64,000 bases of DNA from Marinomonas sp. IMCC 4694 (lineage in GTDB: Bacteria > Pseudomonadota > Gammaproteobacteria > Pseudomonadales > Marinomonadaceae), in NCBI RefSeq assembly GCF_008122525.1, contig NZ_VSRV01000001.1:248001-312000 (forward strand), given 5' to 3'. The translations under genes were made by a program, and so were the position numbers. The notes beneath the pieces are model-generated. The model had not been told where the DNA came from and made no database searches. It saw only the letters and a list, made by a program, of their open reading frames with translations. The number at the start of each line of letters is the position of its first letter. The stretch's first letter is position 1. Positions 1 through 8,465 of the stretch are shown piece by piece.

Positions 1-10
1 GTGTGGTTTG

Positions 11-22
11 CCGGACGCTTAC
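11..22. repeat. IS66-type terminal sequence at window edge
   Basis: The plus strand reads CCGGACGCTTAC here, which on the minus strand is GTAAGCGTCCGG. GTAAGCG is the conserved tip of IS66-family elements, and the same tip occurs at 763 and 2781. It lies 11 bases past the stop codon of the minus-strand tnpB, where tnpC would be expected. It is therefore either the end of a further IS66 element lying left of the window or an internal junction. Which one cannot be decided from this side. Confidence 0.5.
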
Positions 23-33
23 CATCTAACCCC

Positions 34-378
34 TTAAGATGGGCGTTTGTAGCGCTTAAATTGACGATATTTTTCGACTTTTATGCCCGCCAACACATGT
101 TGTAATTCCAGTGTACTGAGGGCATGTTTATTGTTTTCTGATGGCGCATAGTTGAACTGCCCCTGAGACAGTCGTTTGCACCAAATGCAGTAGCCAGAGG
201 TTTCAAAATAGAGGATTTTCATCTGAGTTTTGCGACGGTTAATGAACACAAAATACCCGACAAGTGGATTCTCCTTAAGGTGTTGTTTGATTAGCCCTAA
301 CAAACCACAATAAGACTTACGCATATCGGTAGGTTGGGTATACAACCAGATTTTGGCGCTGGGATCCGGCATGAACAT
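34..378 (-). CDS. tnpB: IS66 family accessory protein TnpB
   Basis: This 114-residue protein has the IS66 Orf2/TnpB pattern: an N-terminal segment reading IWLYTQPTDMRKSYCGL, a central FVFINRRKTQMKILYFE block, and a GYCIWCKRL block. This fits the IS66_Orf2 family, which is needed for transposition of IS66 elements by an unclear mechanism. Its ATG overlaps the tnpA stop by one base (TGATG), which implies translational coupling. The length is normal for the family. The tnpC partner is not present downstream, so this copy probably cannot transpose by itself. Confidence 0.88.
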   Translation of the reverse strand: MFMPDPSAKIWLYTQPTDMRKSYCGLLGLIKQHLKENPLVGYFVFINRRKTQMKILYFETSGYCIWCKRLSQGQFNYAPSENNKHALSTLELQHVLAGIKVEKYRQFKRYKRPS

Positions 379-668
379 CAGTCACGACTCAGTCGAAGTT
401 CAACACCATCGCCTAAACACAAGGTAATGTTCCAACGTCCAGAATGAGAGTCTGAAAGAGCGGACATCTGACTTAAATTAATGAAGTTTGAGTGACTAGC
501 CTCAGGCGAAGTTTTACCCCCAGAAAAATACTGACGCCATTTACTAAAACTGGCGTAACTCACTTGATGCTGTTTACAGTATTGAGGGGCTGATAAACCC
601 GACTCGGCTTGATCATCAATGATTTGTTGCCATTCAGAAGAAGAACGACGGGTATAAGGCTTAGTCAT
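378..668 (-). CDS. tnpA: IS66 family accessory protein TnpA
   Basis: A 96-residue protein whose N-terminus (YTRRSSSEWQQIIDDQAESG, then SAPQYCKQHQVSYASFSKWR) matches the helix-turn-helix region of IS66 TnpA proteins, which probably bind the element ends. A GGAG ribosome binding site lies about 8 bases before the ATG at 668. The element tip lies 95 bases upstream. It is co-transcribed with the overlapping tnpB. The C-terminal residues LCLGDGVELRLSRD are typical of the family, so the gene appears full length. Confidence 0.85.
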   Translation of the reverse strand: MTKPYTRRSSSEWQQIIDDQAESGLSAPQYCKQHQVSYASFSKWRQYFSGGKTSPEASHSNFINLSQMSALSDSHSGRWNITLCLGDGVELRLSRD

Positions 669-763
669 GGGTTGGACTCCGTTATCGGTTATGAGATGAA
701 AACGGAGCCCAGTTTAGAGTGAGAAAAGATGAGATGAAATAACGGCGTGGAATGAACGCTTAC

Positions 764-2781
764 CTAGTGGCCGCTTTATGAAGCCGCGTTATTTACGTCC
801 CGCTTTAAATTTGCCACAGATCTTTTTGTATCGAGACCCCGTGGATTTTCGAAAACAGGCCCATGGGTTGGCGGTGATCATTGAACAAGAGCTAGGGCAC
901 AATCCGTTTTCGGGCGCGTTGTATGCTTTTACCAATCGGCATCGTAATAAAATCAAGTGTGTGATGTGGGAAGACAATGGCTTCGTGCTCTACTACAAAG
1001 GCCTTGCTGAGGAAAAGTTTAAATGGCCCAAAGCCTCAGACGAGTTGGTGTCACTCACCGGCGAACAGATTAATTGGCTGTTGGATGGCTACGATCTTGG
1101 CGTAATGAAAGGCCATAAAACCTTGCATTATGAGGCACTTAGCTGAGGATTTTCGTGGTGATTTTTGCTATGATAGCGACATGAAAATCGCTCCTAAATC
1201 TCATACCAAAAAGCCGGATTACAGTCAGCTATCGCACGCTGAGCTGATGTCTTTGCTGTTGCAAAAAGACTCGGTCTTAGCTCAACGTGACGCCTATATC
1301 GAGCGTCTTGAAGAGATCATTCGTCTGCAAAAAGTACAACGCTTCGCGGCGAAGAGTGAGAAGCAGCCGTTTCAGATCTCACTGTTTGATGAAGCCGAGT
1401 TGGAAGGTGCGATTGACGACCTGATTGATGACATCCCAGAAGACGCATTAACCCCAGAGTTGGCGCAGACCAAGAAAACCCGTCAGCGTCAACGGGGCTT
1501 CTCTGCTTCATTAAACCGAATCCGCCGAGAAATCTGCCTGAGCGACGACGAGAGAGCCGGCGCAGCAAAAACCTTCTTTACTAAGGTGAAAGAAGAGTTA
1601 GAGTTTATCCCGGCTCAGCTCAACGTGATTGAAATCTGGCAAGAAAAGGCGGTGTTTGAATTACCTTACGGTGATCAAGTGGTCGCCGCAAATCGGCCAA
1701 CGCACCCGTTGGGTAAATGTGTTGCCACCACGTCATTGTTGGCGTACATCATCACCTCAAAATACGCCGACGGGTTACCTCTCTATCGTTTAGACGGCAT
1801 GTTAGCGCGTCTTGGTCATGAGGTTGGCCGTAATAATATGGCCAACTGGATCATCCGACTGGATGAGGTCTTTAAACCGCTGATAAACTTGATGCGAGAA
1901 CAGCAAAACCAAAGCCATTACATCCAAGCGGATGAAACTCGTATCCAAGTTTTGAAAGAAACGGGCAAAACCGCCCAAAGTGATAAATGGATGTGGGTGA
2001 CTCGGGGCGGCCCACCGGACAAACCTTCCGTGCTGTTTGAGTATGATCCGACCCGAGCGGGTCACGTACCCACACGTCTATTGAAAGGGTTTAGGGGGGT
2101 ATTACAAGTGGACGGCTACAGTGGCTATGGCCAAGTTTGCCGTGATCTTGGTATCGCCCGAATCGGGTGCTGGGATCATGCGCGTCGCAAGTTTGTTGAC
2201 GCCGCACGCGGTGCCGCGCCTCAAAAAGGGAAAAGCCACAAAGCCAAGCCGTCAAAAGCGGATGTGGCCATCAGTAAAATCCGTGCTCTCTATGCCATCG
2301 AAAGTAAAATAGGCAAATTGAGCGAAAAGGAAAAATACACCGTTCGCCAAGAACTGGCCCTACCTGTGCTGCAGGACCTCAAAACGTGGTTAGAAACCAA
2401 CCATCCGAAGGTTCCCAAAGACTCACTGACCTTTAAAGCGATCCAATATGCCCTAAACCAGTGGGAATCCTTGATCGGTTACTGTGATCATGGCTTCATC
2501 CACATCAGTAACGCCTTAGCGGAAAACGCCATCCGCCCCTTCGCTGTCGGCCGACGCAACGGGCTGTTTGCTGATTCAACGCGTGGCGCAAACGCCAGTG
2601 CCACCTGCTACTCACTGATAGAAACCGCCAAAGCCAATGGCCTTGAACCCTCAAGCTACCTCCAATACCTACTCGACCACATCGCCGACGCTAATACCCT
2701 AGACAAACTCGAAGCTCTCTTGCCATGGAATAGACCAAAAGCGGATTGTGTTGTTTTAGGAGTGGATACAGTGACGCTTAC
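764..2781 (+). mobile_element. IS66-family element, plus strand, left end missing
   Basis: It carries tnpB (778-1146) and tnpC (1181-2791) and ends at 2781 with GTGACGCTTAC, the inverted complement of the IS66 tip. The left tip and tnpA are missing: the other IS66 element ends at 763, only 14 bases before the tnpB start. The right end sits inside an ISAs1-type transposase gene; the flank after the tip begins GATCCAAT. The left flank with the matching 8-base target duplication would lie outside the window or has been lost. Confidence 0.8.
778..1146 (+). CDS. tnpB: IS66 family accessory protein TnpB
   Basis: 122 residues with the IS66 Orf2 signature: LPQIFLYRDPVDFRKQAHGL near the N-terminus, then a FTNRHRNKIKCVMWEDNGFV block. 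It differs clearly in sequence from the TnpB encoded at 34-378, so the two IS66 copies belong to different subgroups. The ATG at 778 is only 15 bases from the neighbouring element's tip, so the native upstream part (tnpA and perhaps the ribosome binding site) has been removed. tnpC follows closely on the same strand. Confidence 0.88.
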   Translation: MKPRYLRPALNLPQIFLYRDPVDFRKQAHGLAVIIEQELGHNPFSGALYAFTNRHRNKIKCVMWEDNGFVLYYKGLAEEKFKWPKASDELVSLTGEQINWLLDGYDLGVMKGHKTLHYEALS

Positions 2782-2791
2782 GATCCAATAA
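1181..2791 (+). CDS. tnpC: IS66 family transposase TnpC
   Basis: A DDE transposase of about 536 residues. Visible features are an N-terminal coiled-coil leucine-rich region, a catalytic Asp in YIQADETRIQVL, a second Asp in LQVDGYSGYGQVC, and the Glu in HISNALAENAIRPF. These are the three acidic residues expected of IS66 TnpC. The usual CxxC zinc-finger pair near residue 120 is not evident. I chose ATG 1181 (MKIAPKSH); an upstream in-frame ATG at 1130 overlaps tnpB and is less likely. The reading frame runs through the right tip at 2781, and its stop codon (2789-2791) is supplied by the invaded ISAs1 sequence. Confidence 0.9.
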   Translation: MKIAPKSHTKKPDYSQLSHAELMSLLLQKDSVLAQRDAYIERLEEIIRLQKVQRFAAKSEKQPFQISLFDEAELEGAIDDLIDDIPEDALTPELAQTKKTRQRQRGFSASLNRIRREICLSDDERAGAAKTFFTKVKEELEFIPAQLNVIEIWQEKAVFELPYGDQVVAANRPTHPLGKCVATTSLLAYIITSKYADGLPLYRLDGMLARLGHEVGRNNMANWIIRLDEVFKPLINLMREQQNQSHYIQADETRIQVLKETGKTAQSDKWMWVTRGGPPDKPSVLFEYDPTRAGHVPTRLLKGFRGVLQVDGYSGYGQVCRDLGIARIGCWDHARRKFVDAARGAAPQKGKSHKAKPSKADVAISKIRALYAIESKIGKLSEKEKYTVRQELALPVLQDLKTWLETNHPKVPKDSLTFKAIQYALNQWESLIGYCDHGFIHISNALAENAIRPFAVGRRNGLFADSTRGANASATCYSLIETAKANGLEPSSYLQYLLDHIADANTLDKLEALLPWNRPKADCVVLGVDTVTLTIQ

Positions 2792-3049
2792 AGAAAATAA
2801 ACGGTTAAAGGTGTCATGTGATGGAATGCCGCCTGCTAATCGAAGATATTGTTTGAACCAGTCCTTTCGAGTATCGGCAAAAAGCTGAATCGATTCCCAA
2901 TCATCCGCACCACAAAGTATTGCACAGGTCGTCATAAAGACGACTTCCCCTAAGTCGTGGGTACATTTTGCTTGTTGGCGTGGGTCATTTAGCTGCATCA
3001 TACGGTCTAATAAGGTCATCGGCTTCAAAAGGGCATGATCATTCATCAA
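2782..3049 (-). pseudogene. ISAs1 family transposase, N-terminal fragment
   Basis: The minus strand encodes an ISAs1/H-repeat-type transposase N-terminus: LLDRMMQLNDPRQQAKCTHDL, then CAILCGADDWESIQLFA and GGIPSHDTFNRLFSLLD. About 89 residues remain, against roughly 370 in intact members. The frame is cut exactly at the IS66 right tip (2781/2782). The rest of the gene should lie on the far side of the IS66 insertion, beyond the window, unless it has been deleted. Confidence 0.85.
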
Positions 3050-3090
3050 ACATGGATTGAATGCAAATATTGTGTTAACTGATCAAAAAA

Positions 3091-3109
3091 CGTTCATGCG
3101 TTTGCCCTG
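3091..3109. repeat. ISAs1-type terminal repeat
   Basis: CGTTCATGCGTTTGCCCTG ends at 3109, 42 bases upstream of the truncated ISAs1 transposase start. Read inward on the minus strand it begins CAGGGCAAACGCATG, which resembles ISAs1-family terminal repeats as I remember them. It is the probable outer boundary of the insertion-sequence nest. Confidence 0.5.
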
Positions 3110-3234
3110 GATAACCATGCCGTATGTTGAGAAAAAGAACTTTTATGACACAACTTTCCTCATTTTGTGCCGTACAATTTGAGTGAAGTTGGTTATGTTT
3201 ACTGGCCAATATGCCATCTAAGGAGAGAACTTGC

Positions 3235-3417
3235 ATGAACAGAAAAGACGAACGTTTAGAGCATTTAGCTATTTTGCTAGATCATTTGGAAAAAGTGTCG
3301 CTGGAGGACATTTCGGTTGTGCCTTTGTCGCAGCAGCATGTATTGGCTGAAAAGATAGAAACGCTGCAGGATGAGTTAAAAGCCTTGATAACGAGTGAGG
3401 GCGCTAGGGCGCATTAA
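3235..3417 (+). CDS. Hypothetical small protein, coiled-coil-like
   Basis: 60 residues, starting MNRKDERLEHLAILLDHLEK. The ATG at 3235 is preceded by AGGAGAG with 7 bases between, clearly better than the upstream in-frame ATG at 3211. The protein is rich in Leu, Glu and Lys with heptad-like spacing and has no signal peptide or membrane segment. I do not recognise a family. It sits alone between the insertion-sequence nest and the end of the glp operon, and is convergent with glpV. Confidence 0.55.
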   Translation: MNRKDERLEHLAILLDHLEKVSLEDISVVPLSQQHVLAEKIETLQDELKALITSEGARAH

Positions 3418-3439
3418 AAAAGACCGGCCTAGGCCGGTC
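3413..3439 (-). terminator. Rho-independent terminator of glp operon
   Basis: A perfect 18-base palindrome, GACCGGCCTAGGCCGGTC (3422-3439), is followed on the minus strand by a run of Ts (TCTTTTTT). It lies 27 bases past the glpV stop codon. On the plus strand no T run follows, so it mainly serves the minus-strand operon. Confidence 0.85.
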
Positions 3440-3465
3440 AAACGTTCAGAGAGTGTTCGGTGTGA

Positions 3466-5190
3466 TTATTCCCAAGAGCGCAATAGTGCGTCATAGGAAA
3501 CGGTCACGCCTTGTGGCTTTTCGTTCGACAATTTTGGTTTTGGTGAACCTGGCTGAGCCAACCAGTAGGCTTCGTCACGTGGGGTGTTCATTTTTGGTCC
3601 ACATAGCGGTTGCACATTGGCGCGTTCTAACCGTTCCATGACTTTATCTTGCGCCGCGGCAAGGCCGTTCAAGGCTTCTTGAGGTGTTGCTTCGCCACTC
3701 GCCGCTTGAGAAATGTACTGCCACCAAAGCTGAGCTAGCTTAGGATAATCCGGTACGTTGATCCCGGTTGGAGACCACTGCTTACGTGCTGGCCCTTTGT
3801 AGAATTCGACCAAACCACCCAATTTTGGTGCCGCGGCGGCCATTTCGGGTGAATTGATATCCGATTCACGAATGGGTGTTAGGCCAACGAGCGTTTTCTT
3901 CAAGGATACGGTTTTAGCGGTGGTGAACTGAGCGTACAACCATGCAGCCAAACGACGATCTTCTGGTGTTGAATTCATGAAGGTCCAGGCGCCTACGTCC
4001 TGATAGCCTTTTTTCATCCCTTCTTCCCAGTATGGCCCAACCGGAGAAGGCGCCATGCGCCATTTTGGCGTACCGTCTTCGTTTACAACAGGAAGGCCTT
4101 TAGTCGTCATATCCGCCGTAAACGCCGTGTACCAGAAGATTTGTTGAGCCACGCCGCCTTGCGCTGGCACAGGGCCAGATTCAGAGAAGGTCATGCCTTG
4201 CGCTTCCGGTGGCGCGTATTTACGTAACCATTCGACGTATTTGGTGGTCGCGTAAACCGCCGCAGGGCCGTTAGTGGCGCCGCCACGTGAAACACTGGAT
4301 CCAACAGGTGAGCACGCATCTTTGATACGAATACCCCATTCATCCACAGGTAAGCCATTTGGTGTGCCTTTGTCGCCCGCCCCTGCCATAGAGAACCAAG
4401 CATCAGTAAAACGCCAGCCTAGAGAAGGGTCTTTTTTACCGTAATCCATGTGGCCGTAAACGCGCTCGCCATCGATGGTTTTGACTTTATCGGTAAAAAA
4501 CTCCGCAATGTCTTCATAAGCTGACCAGTTAACAGGGACACCTAAATCATACCCGTAAATGGATTTGAATTGCGCTTTTAGGTCCGCACGGGCAAACCAG
4601 TCTGCGCGAAACCAATACAGGTTAGCAAACTGCTGTGTTGGCAATTGGTACAGTTTGCCATCGGGTCCTGTGGTGAAATCCAAACCGATGAAATCGGCCA
4701 AATCCAATGTGGGTGACGTGAATTCTTTGCCGTCGCCGACCATCATGTCAGAGATAGGGACCACTTTACCGTAACGGAAATGCGTCCCGATCAAGTCGGA
4801 ATCGTTCACGTAAGCATCGTAAATGTTACGGCCCGATTGCATTTGCGTTTGCAGCTTTTCAACCACGTCGCCTTCTTGGATCAAGTCATGATTGACTTTA
4901 ATGCCGGTGATCTCTTCAAAAGCTTTGGCCAACACTTGCGACTCGTATTTGTGTGTTGTTAGTGTTTCAGAAGCGACATTGATTTCCATGCCGCGGAATT
5001 TTTTCGCGGCGTCAGTGAACCATTTCAATTCATCAAGCTGTTGTTGTTTGCTTAGTGTAGAAACGGTGAATTCGGTGTTTACCCATTTTTGTGCGGCGTC
5101 TGAGTATGCGTCAGCCCATAACGTGGCTGAATGCATCATGACAGCAAAGGGTAAGGCGGCGAGTGCAATTTTTTTCTTATTGTAGTGCAT
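3466..5190 (-). CDS. glpV: ABC transporter substrate-binding protein, glycerol-type GlpV
   Basis: A 574-residue periplasmic binding protein of family 1. The signal peptide starts MHYNKKKIALAALPFAV and is probably cleaved after Leu-Trp-Ala at residue 26. I chose the ATG at 5190, preceded by GAGG, over one 15 bases upstream. The length, well above the usual 400-450 residues, and the gene order S-T-P-Q-U-V match the GlpSTPQUV glycerol importer described in Rhizobium leguminosarum. The ligand is therefore probably glycerol or a similar polyol. No glpD or glpK lies nearby, so substrate assignment rests on family and order. Confidence 0.8.
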   Translation of the reverse strand: MHYNKKKIALAALPFAVMMHSATLWADAYSDAAQKWVNTEFTVSTLSKQQQLDELKWFTDAAKKFRGMEINVASETLTTHKYESQVLAKAFEEITGIKVNHDLIQEGDVVEKLQTQMQSGRNIYDAYVNDSDLIGTHFRYGKVVPISDMMVGDGKEFTSPTLDLADFIGLDFTTGPDGKLYQLPTQQFANLYWFRADWFARADLKAQFKSIYGYDLGVPVNWSAYEDIAEFFTDKVKTIDGERVYGHMDYGKKDPSLGWRFTDAWFSMAGAGDKGTPNGLPVDEWGIRIKDACSPVGSSVSRGGATNGPAAVYATTKYVEWLRKYAPPEAQGMTFSESGPVPAQGGVAQQIFWYTAFTADMTTKGLPVVNEDGTPKWRMAPSPVGPYWEEGMKKGYQDVGAWTFMNSTPEDRRLAAWLYAQFTTAKTVSLKKTLVGLTPIRESDINSPEMAAAAPKLGGLVEFYKGPARKQWSPTGINVPDYPKLAQLWWQYISQAASGEATPQEALNGLAAAQDKVMERLERANVQPLCGPKMNTPRDEAYWLAQPGSPKPKLSNEKPQGVTVSYDALLRSWE

Positions 5191-5283
5191 GTTATACCTC
5201 AACAAAGTTTGGTTTTTTGGTTTTTACAGTGCGGCGTCCTTGCCAGACAGTCCATCGTTCCTATCGAATAGGGACACGGATGA

Positions 5284-5556
5284 TTAGCCCCAGCGCATTA
5301 GAATCATCATCCAAAATGCGCACAGGACGGTTGCCACCGCGATGTTCACATCCGTTAACGCAACGAACGCGAGGTGGATAAAGGCACTGCTAAGCAGCCC
5401 AATGAATAAGCGATCACCGCGTGTAGTGGCCAGTGGCAAAAAGCCACGACGTTCCACACAAGGTGAAACAATTTGCCATGTGGTCATGCCGACCAAGATC
5501 ACTCCAATGCCGATAAAAAACAGCGCAGTGGGTAATGTCCAAGACATCCAAGCCAT
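5284..5556 (-). CDS. glpU: DUF2160 small membrane protein GlpU
   Basis: 90 residues with two to three hydrophobic segments (TALFFIGIGVILVGMTTW near the start and IAVATVLCAFWMMILM near the end). This fits DUF2160, the small inner-membrane component found only with GlpSTPQUV-type transporters. An AGGGGAA ribosome binding site precedes the ATG. It lies between the permease GlpQ and the binding protein GlpV, as in rhizobial operons. Its exact role in transport is unknown. Confidence 0.8.
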   Translation of the reverse strand: MAWMSWTLPTALFFIGIGVILVGMTTWQIVSPCVERRGFLPLATTRGDRLFIGLLSSAFIHLAFVALTDVNIAVATVLCAFWMMILMRWG

Positions 5557-5567
5557 GATAGTTCCCC

Positions 5568-6461
5568 TTATACTCGACCAAGGGCAAAGCCCTTCGCCAC
5601 ATGGTTACGAACAAAATAAATGACCAACATTCCAGGCAGAATAGTCAGTACACCCGCGGCCGCGAGCAGCCCCCAATCCATGCCCGACGCCGACACCGTG
5701 CGCGTCATGATGGCCGCAATGGGCTTGGCATCGACTGAGGTGAGTGTGCGAGCAAGCAGCAACTCCACCCAAGAAAACATGAAGCAGAAAAAAGCGGTTA
5801 CACCAATACCAGAGCGGATTAAGGGAATGAAAATGCGCACAAAGAACTTGGGAAACGAGTAGCCGTCGATGTAAGCCGTTTCGTCGATTTCCCGAGGTAC
5901 GCCGCTCATAAAGCCTTCTAAAATCCACACCGCTAATGGCACCGTGAAAATACAATGGGCCAGTGCTACGGCGATGTGCGTATCGAACAAACCCACAGAC
6001 GAATACAGCTGGAAGAATGGCAATAAAAACACCGCTGGGGGCGCCATTCGGTTAGAAAGCAACCAGAAAAACATGTGCTTATCGCCAATAAACCGATATC
6101 GACTGAACGCATACGCGGCCGGCAGAGCAACCAACAAGCTGATCACCATGTTCATGGACACATACAAAATCGAATTGACATACCCCATGTACCACGTTGA
6201 ATCGCTGAAAATTTTGGCGTAATTATCGAAGGTGAAATCGGCCGGAAAAAACGACAAACCACTGAGAATTTCGGTATTGGTTTTGAACGACATATTGACC
6301 AGCCAATAAATCGGCAAGAGCAATACAATCACATACAGGACAAGTCCAACGCGGCCCCGAGTATTGGCGTTACGCGCTTTTCGTTCTGCTCGGCTGTACA
6401 CCGGCGCTTGTTCTTTTGTCGCGGTTCGTTTCGCTGAAATAGGGGTTGATGAAGAGGTCAT
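5568..6461 (-). CDS. glpQ: ABC transporter permease GlpQ
   Basis: A 297-residue inner-membrane permease of the carbohydrate-uptake (MalG-like) type. After a charged cytoplasmic N-terminus of about 35 residues come six hydrophobic segments. The cytoplasmic EAA loop is visible as EIDETAYIDGYSFPKFFVRI, which contacts the ATPases. It lies 9 bases downstream of glpP and 11 bases upstream of glpU, in one operon. Confidence 0.85.
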   Translation of the reverse strand: MTSSSTPISAKRTATKEQAPVYSRAERKARNANTRGRVGLVLYVIVLLLPIYWLVNMSFKTNTEILSGLSFFPADFTFDNYAKIFSDSTWYMGYVNSILYVSMNMVISLLVALPAAYAFSRYRFIGDKHMFFWLLSNRMAPPAVFLLPFFQLYSSVGLFDTHIAVALAHCIFTVPLAVWILEGFMSGVPREIDETAYIDGYSFPKFFVRIFIPLIRSGIGVTAFFCFMFSWVELLLARTLTSVDAKPIAAIMTRTVSASGMDWGLLAAAGVLTILPGMLVIYFVRNHVAKGFALGRV

Positions 6462-6470
6462 GCTTTTCTC

Positions 6471-7340
6471 CTACTTGTCTTTTTGCATGTTCATGATGGT
6501 GGTGTAGAACACCCAGCACACGAGCAAGATGATTAAGAAATACACCAGCGAGAACGCCGCCGCGGGCCCAAGGTCAAATTGCCCAATGGCTTGCTGTACT
6601 AGCGACTGGCTTAAAAATGTGGTCGAGCTGCCAGGGCCGCCGCCAGTCAATACGAAGGGTTCGGTGTAGATCATAAAGGAATCCATAAAGCGCAATAACA
6701 TGCCGATCACTAATACGTTCGCTAACTTAGGCAATTGGATGTAGCGGAATACCGCCCAGCGCGATGCTTGGTCAATACGCGCGGCTTGGTAATACACTTC
6801 AGGAATGGCGCGTAAACCGGAATAACACAAGAGCGCAATCAGCGGTGTCCAGTGCCAAACGTCCATCAATACTACGGTGAACCAAGCGTCAGTTGGGTTG
6901 GAAGAATAGTTATAGTCGATGCCTAAACCATTCATAAAAGCACCAAATAAGCCGATGTCAGCACGGCCAAAAATCTGCCAAATAGTGCCGACCACATTCC
7001 ATGGAATCAGCAAAGGGATCGCCACTAGAATCAAGGCCACAGACGCGCCCCGGCCTTTCGTCGGCATCATTAAGGCAACACAAATCCCCAGCGGGACTTC
7101 AATCGCCAGAATCGTGAACGAATAAATAAATTGGCGTAACAGCGCCTCGTGCAAACGGCTGTCGAGCATCACTTGTTTGAACCATTCGGTGCCCACAAAG
7201 TAACGGGTGTATGGGTCAAAAATATCTTGCACCGAGTAGTTCACCACCGTCATCAAAGGAATGATGGCGGAGAAAGCCACGATGAGAAAAACCGGCATGA
7301 CCAAAAACCACGCCTTATTATTTTCTACTTTAGTTTGCAT
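6471..7340 (-). CDS. glpP: ABC transporter permease GlpP
   Basis: A 289-residue permease of the MalF-like type with about six membrane segments; the first is FLVMPVFLIVAFSAIIPLMT. The EAA loop reads IPEVYYQAARIDQASRWAVF. The start overlaps the 3' end of glpT by 11 bases, so translation is probably coupled. With GlpQ it should form the membrane channel of the polyol importer. Confidence 0.85.
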   Translation of the reverse strand: MQTKVENNKAWFLVMPVFLIVAFSAIIPLMTVVNYSVQDIFDPYTRYFVGTEWFKQVMLDSRLHEALLRQFIYSFTILAIEVPLGICVALMMPTKGRGASVALILVAIPLLIPWNVVGTIWQIFGRADIGLFGAFMNGLGIDYNYSSNPTDAWFTVVLMDVWHWTPLIALLCYSGLRAIPEVYYQAARIDQASRWAVFRYIQLPKLANVLVIGMLLRFMDSFMIYTEPFVLTGGGPGSSTTFLSQSLVQQAIGQFDLGPAAAFSLVYFLIILLVCWVFYTTIMNMQKDK

Positions 7341-8463
7341 GATCCGTCTCCTTACTTTCCTTCTGCGGTTGGTAGGTTAGGTCAACGAGATACTCGTCCA
7401 CATACACCTTGGTCCACTGCTCGGGGAAGCTCACATAAATTTGCCCGGTGGGGACGTTTTGATCTTCGCTTAGGCGTGCCTTCATGATTTGGCCGTTAAA
7501 CAAGAACGACAAAATTTTGTAGGTTCCTAAATCTTCCACGTAATCGACATCGACTTGAAACGCGTCGTCGTTTTTGCCTTCCCAAACATGAACGAATTCA
7601 GGGCGAATGCCGATGGTGATTTTCTTGGCGTCCATGGCTTTTAGGCGCGTCAACATGGCCGTGCTAGTGGCGATGTCGTGATCACCAAAACGCAGGGTGT
7701 CGTTCAGTTCAACCTCAAAAAAGTTCATGCCGGGGCTGCCAATAAAGTAGCCGACAAACGTGTGTGCCGGGTTTTCGAACAGCTCACGTGGGGTGCCGAA
7801 TTGCACGATTTGGCCGTTGTACATGACCGCAATTTTGTCGGCAAAGGTCGAAGCTTCTAGTTGGTCGTGGGTGACGTACACCATGGTGATATTGAATTGC
7901 TCATGGATTTGCTTGAGCTTGCGACGCAGTTTCCATTTCAACTGCGGATCGATCACGGTTAAAGGCTCGTCAAACAAAATGGCCGACACGTTGTCACGCA
8001 CTAGGCCACGACCCATGGAGACTTTTTGTTTCTGATCCGCTGACAAGCCTTTGGCTTTGCGTTTCAGCTGGTCGGATAGTTCAAGAATGTCCGCCACTTC
8101 ATGAACTTTTGATTGGATCTTGTGCTCTGGCACGCCGATATTGCGCAGCGGAAACGCCAGGTTATCAAACACTGTCATGGTGTCGTAAATTACCGGAAAC
8201 TGAAAAACTTGCGCTATGTTGCGCTCTTCAGGTTTTAATTCGTTAACACGTTTGCCATCGAACAGAATCTCGCCGTTAGAGGGCTTTAACAAGCCAGAAA
8301 TTATGTTCAGCAGGGTGGATTTGCCACAGCCAGAAGGCCCAAGTAGCGCAAAGGCACCGCCTTGTTCCCACACGTGCGTCATTTCACGGATCGCGTAGTC
8401 TTCGGGTTTGGTTGGGTTGTCTGAATACGTATGCGCGAGCGCATTAAGCGTGATAGAAGCCAT
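7330..8463 (-). CDS. glpT: ABC transporter ATP-binding protein GlpT
   Basis: A 377-residue ATPase of the MalK/UgpC class. Walker A is GPSGCGKST (residues 42-50), the Q-loop lies in QVFQFP, Walker B is ILFDEP (162-167), and the switch histidine is in YVTHDQ (His199). A TOBE-like regulatory domain follows residue 240. The ABC signature is degenerate, LSADQ (140-144) where LSGGQ is usual. It follows glpS with two bases between and is presumably a heterodimer partner of GlpS. Confidence 0.85.
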   Translation of the reverse strand: MASITLNALAHTYSDNPTKPEDYAIREMTHVWEQGGAFALLGPSGCGKSTLLNIISGLLKPSNGEILFDGKRVNELKPEERNIAQVFQFPVIYDTMTVFDNLAFPLRNIGVPEHKIQSKVHEVADILELSDQLKRKAKGLSADQKQKVSMGRGLVRDNVSAILFDEPLTVIDPQLKWKLRRKLKQIHEQFNITMVYVTHDQLEASTFADKIAVMYNGQIVQFGTPRELFENPAHTFVGYFIGSPGMNFFEVELNDTLRFGDHDIATSTAMLTRLKAMDAKKITIGIRPEFVHVWEGKNDDAFQVDVDYVEDLGTYKILSFLFNGQIMKARLSEDQNVPTGQIYVSFPEQWTKVYVDEYLVDLTYQPQKESKETDHAN

Positions 8464-8465
8464 GA

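Larger units (their letters stand above)
23..763 (-). mobile_element. Partial IS66-family element, minus strand
   Basis: The element begins at 763 on the minus strand with GTAAGCGTTCATTCC, an IS66-type left tip. It then carries tnpA (378-668) and tnpB (34-378) in the usual order. The expected third gene, tnpC, does not follow; another IS66 tip appears at position 22 instead. The copy is thus truncated or interrupted at its 3' side. It abuts a second IS66 copy in the opposite orientation from 764 on. Confidence 0.7.
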
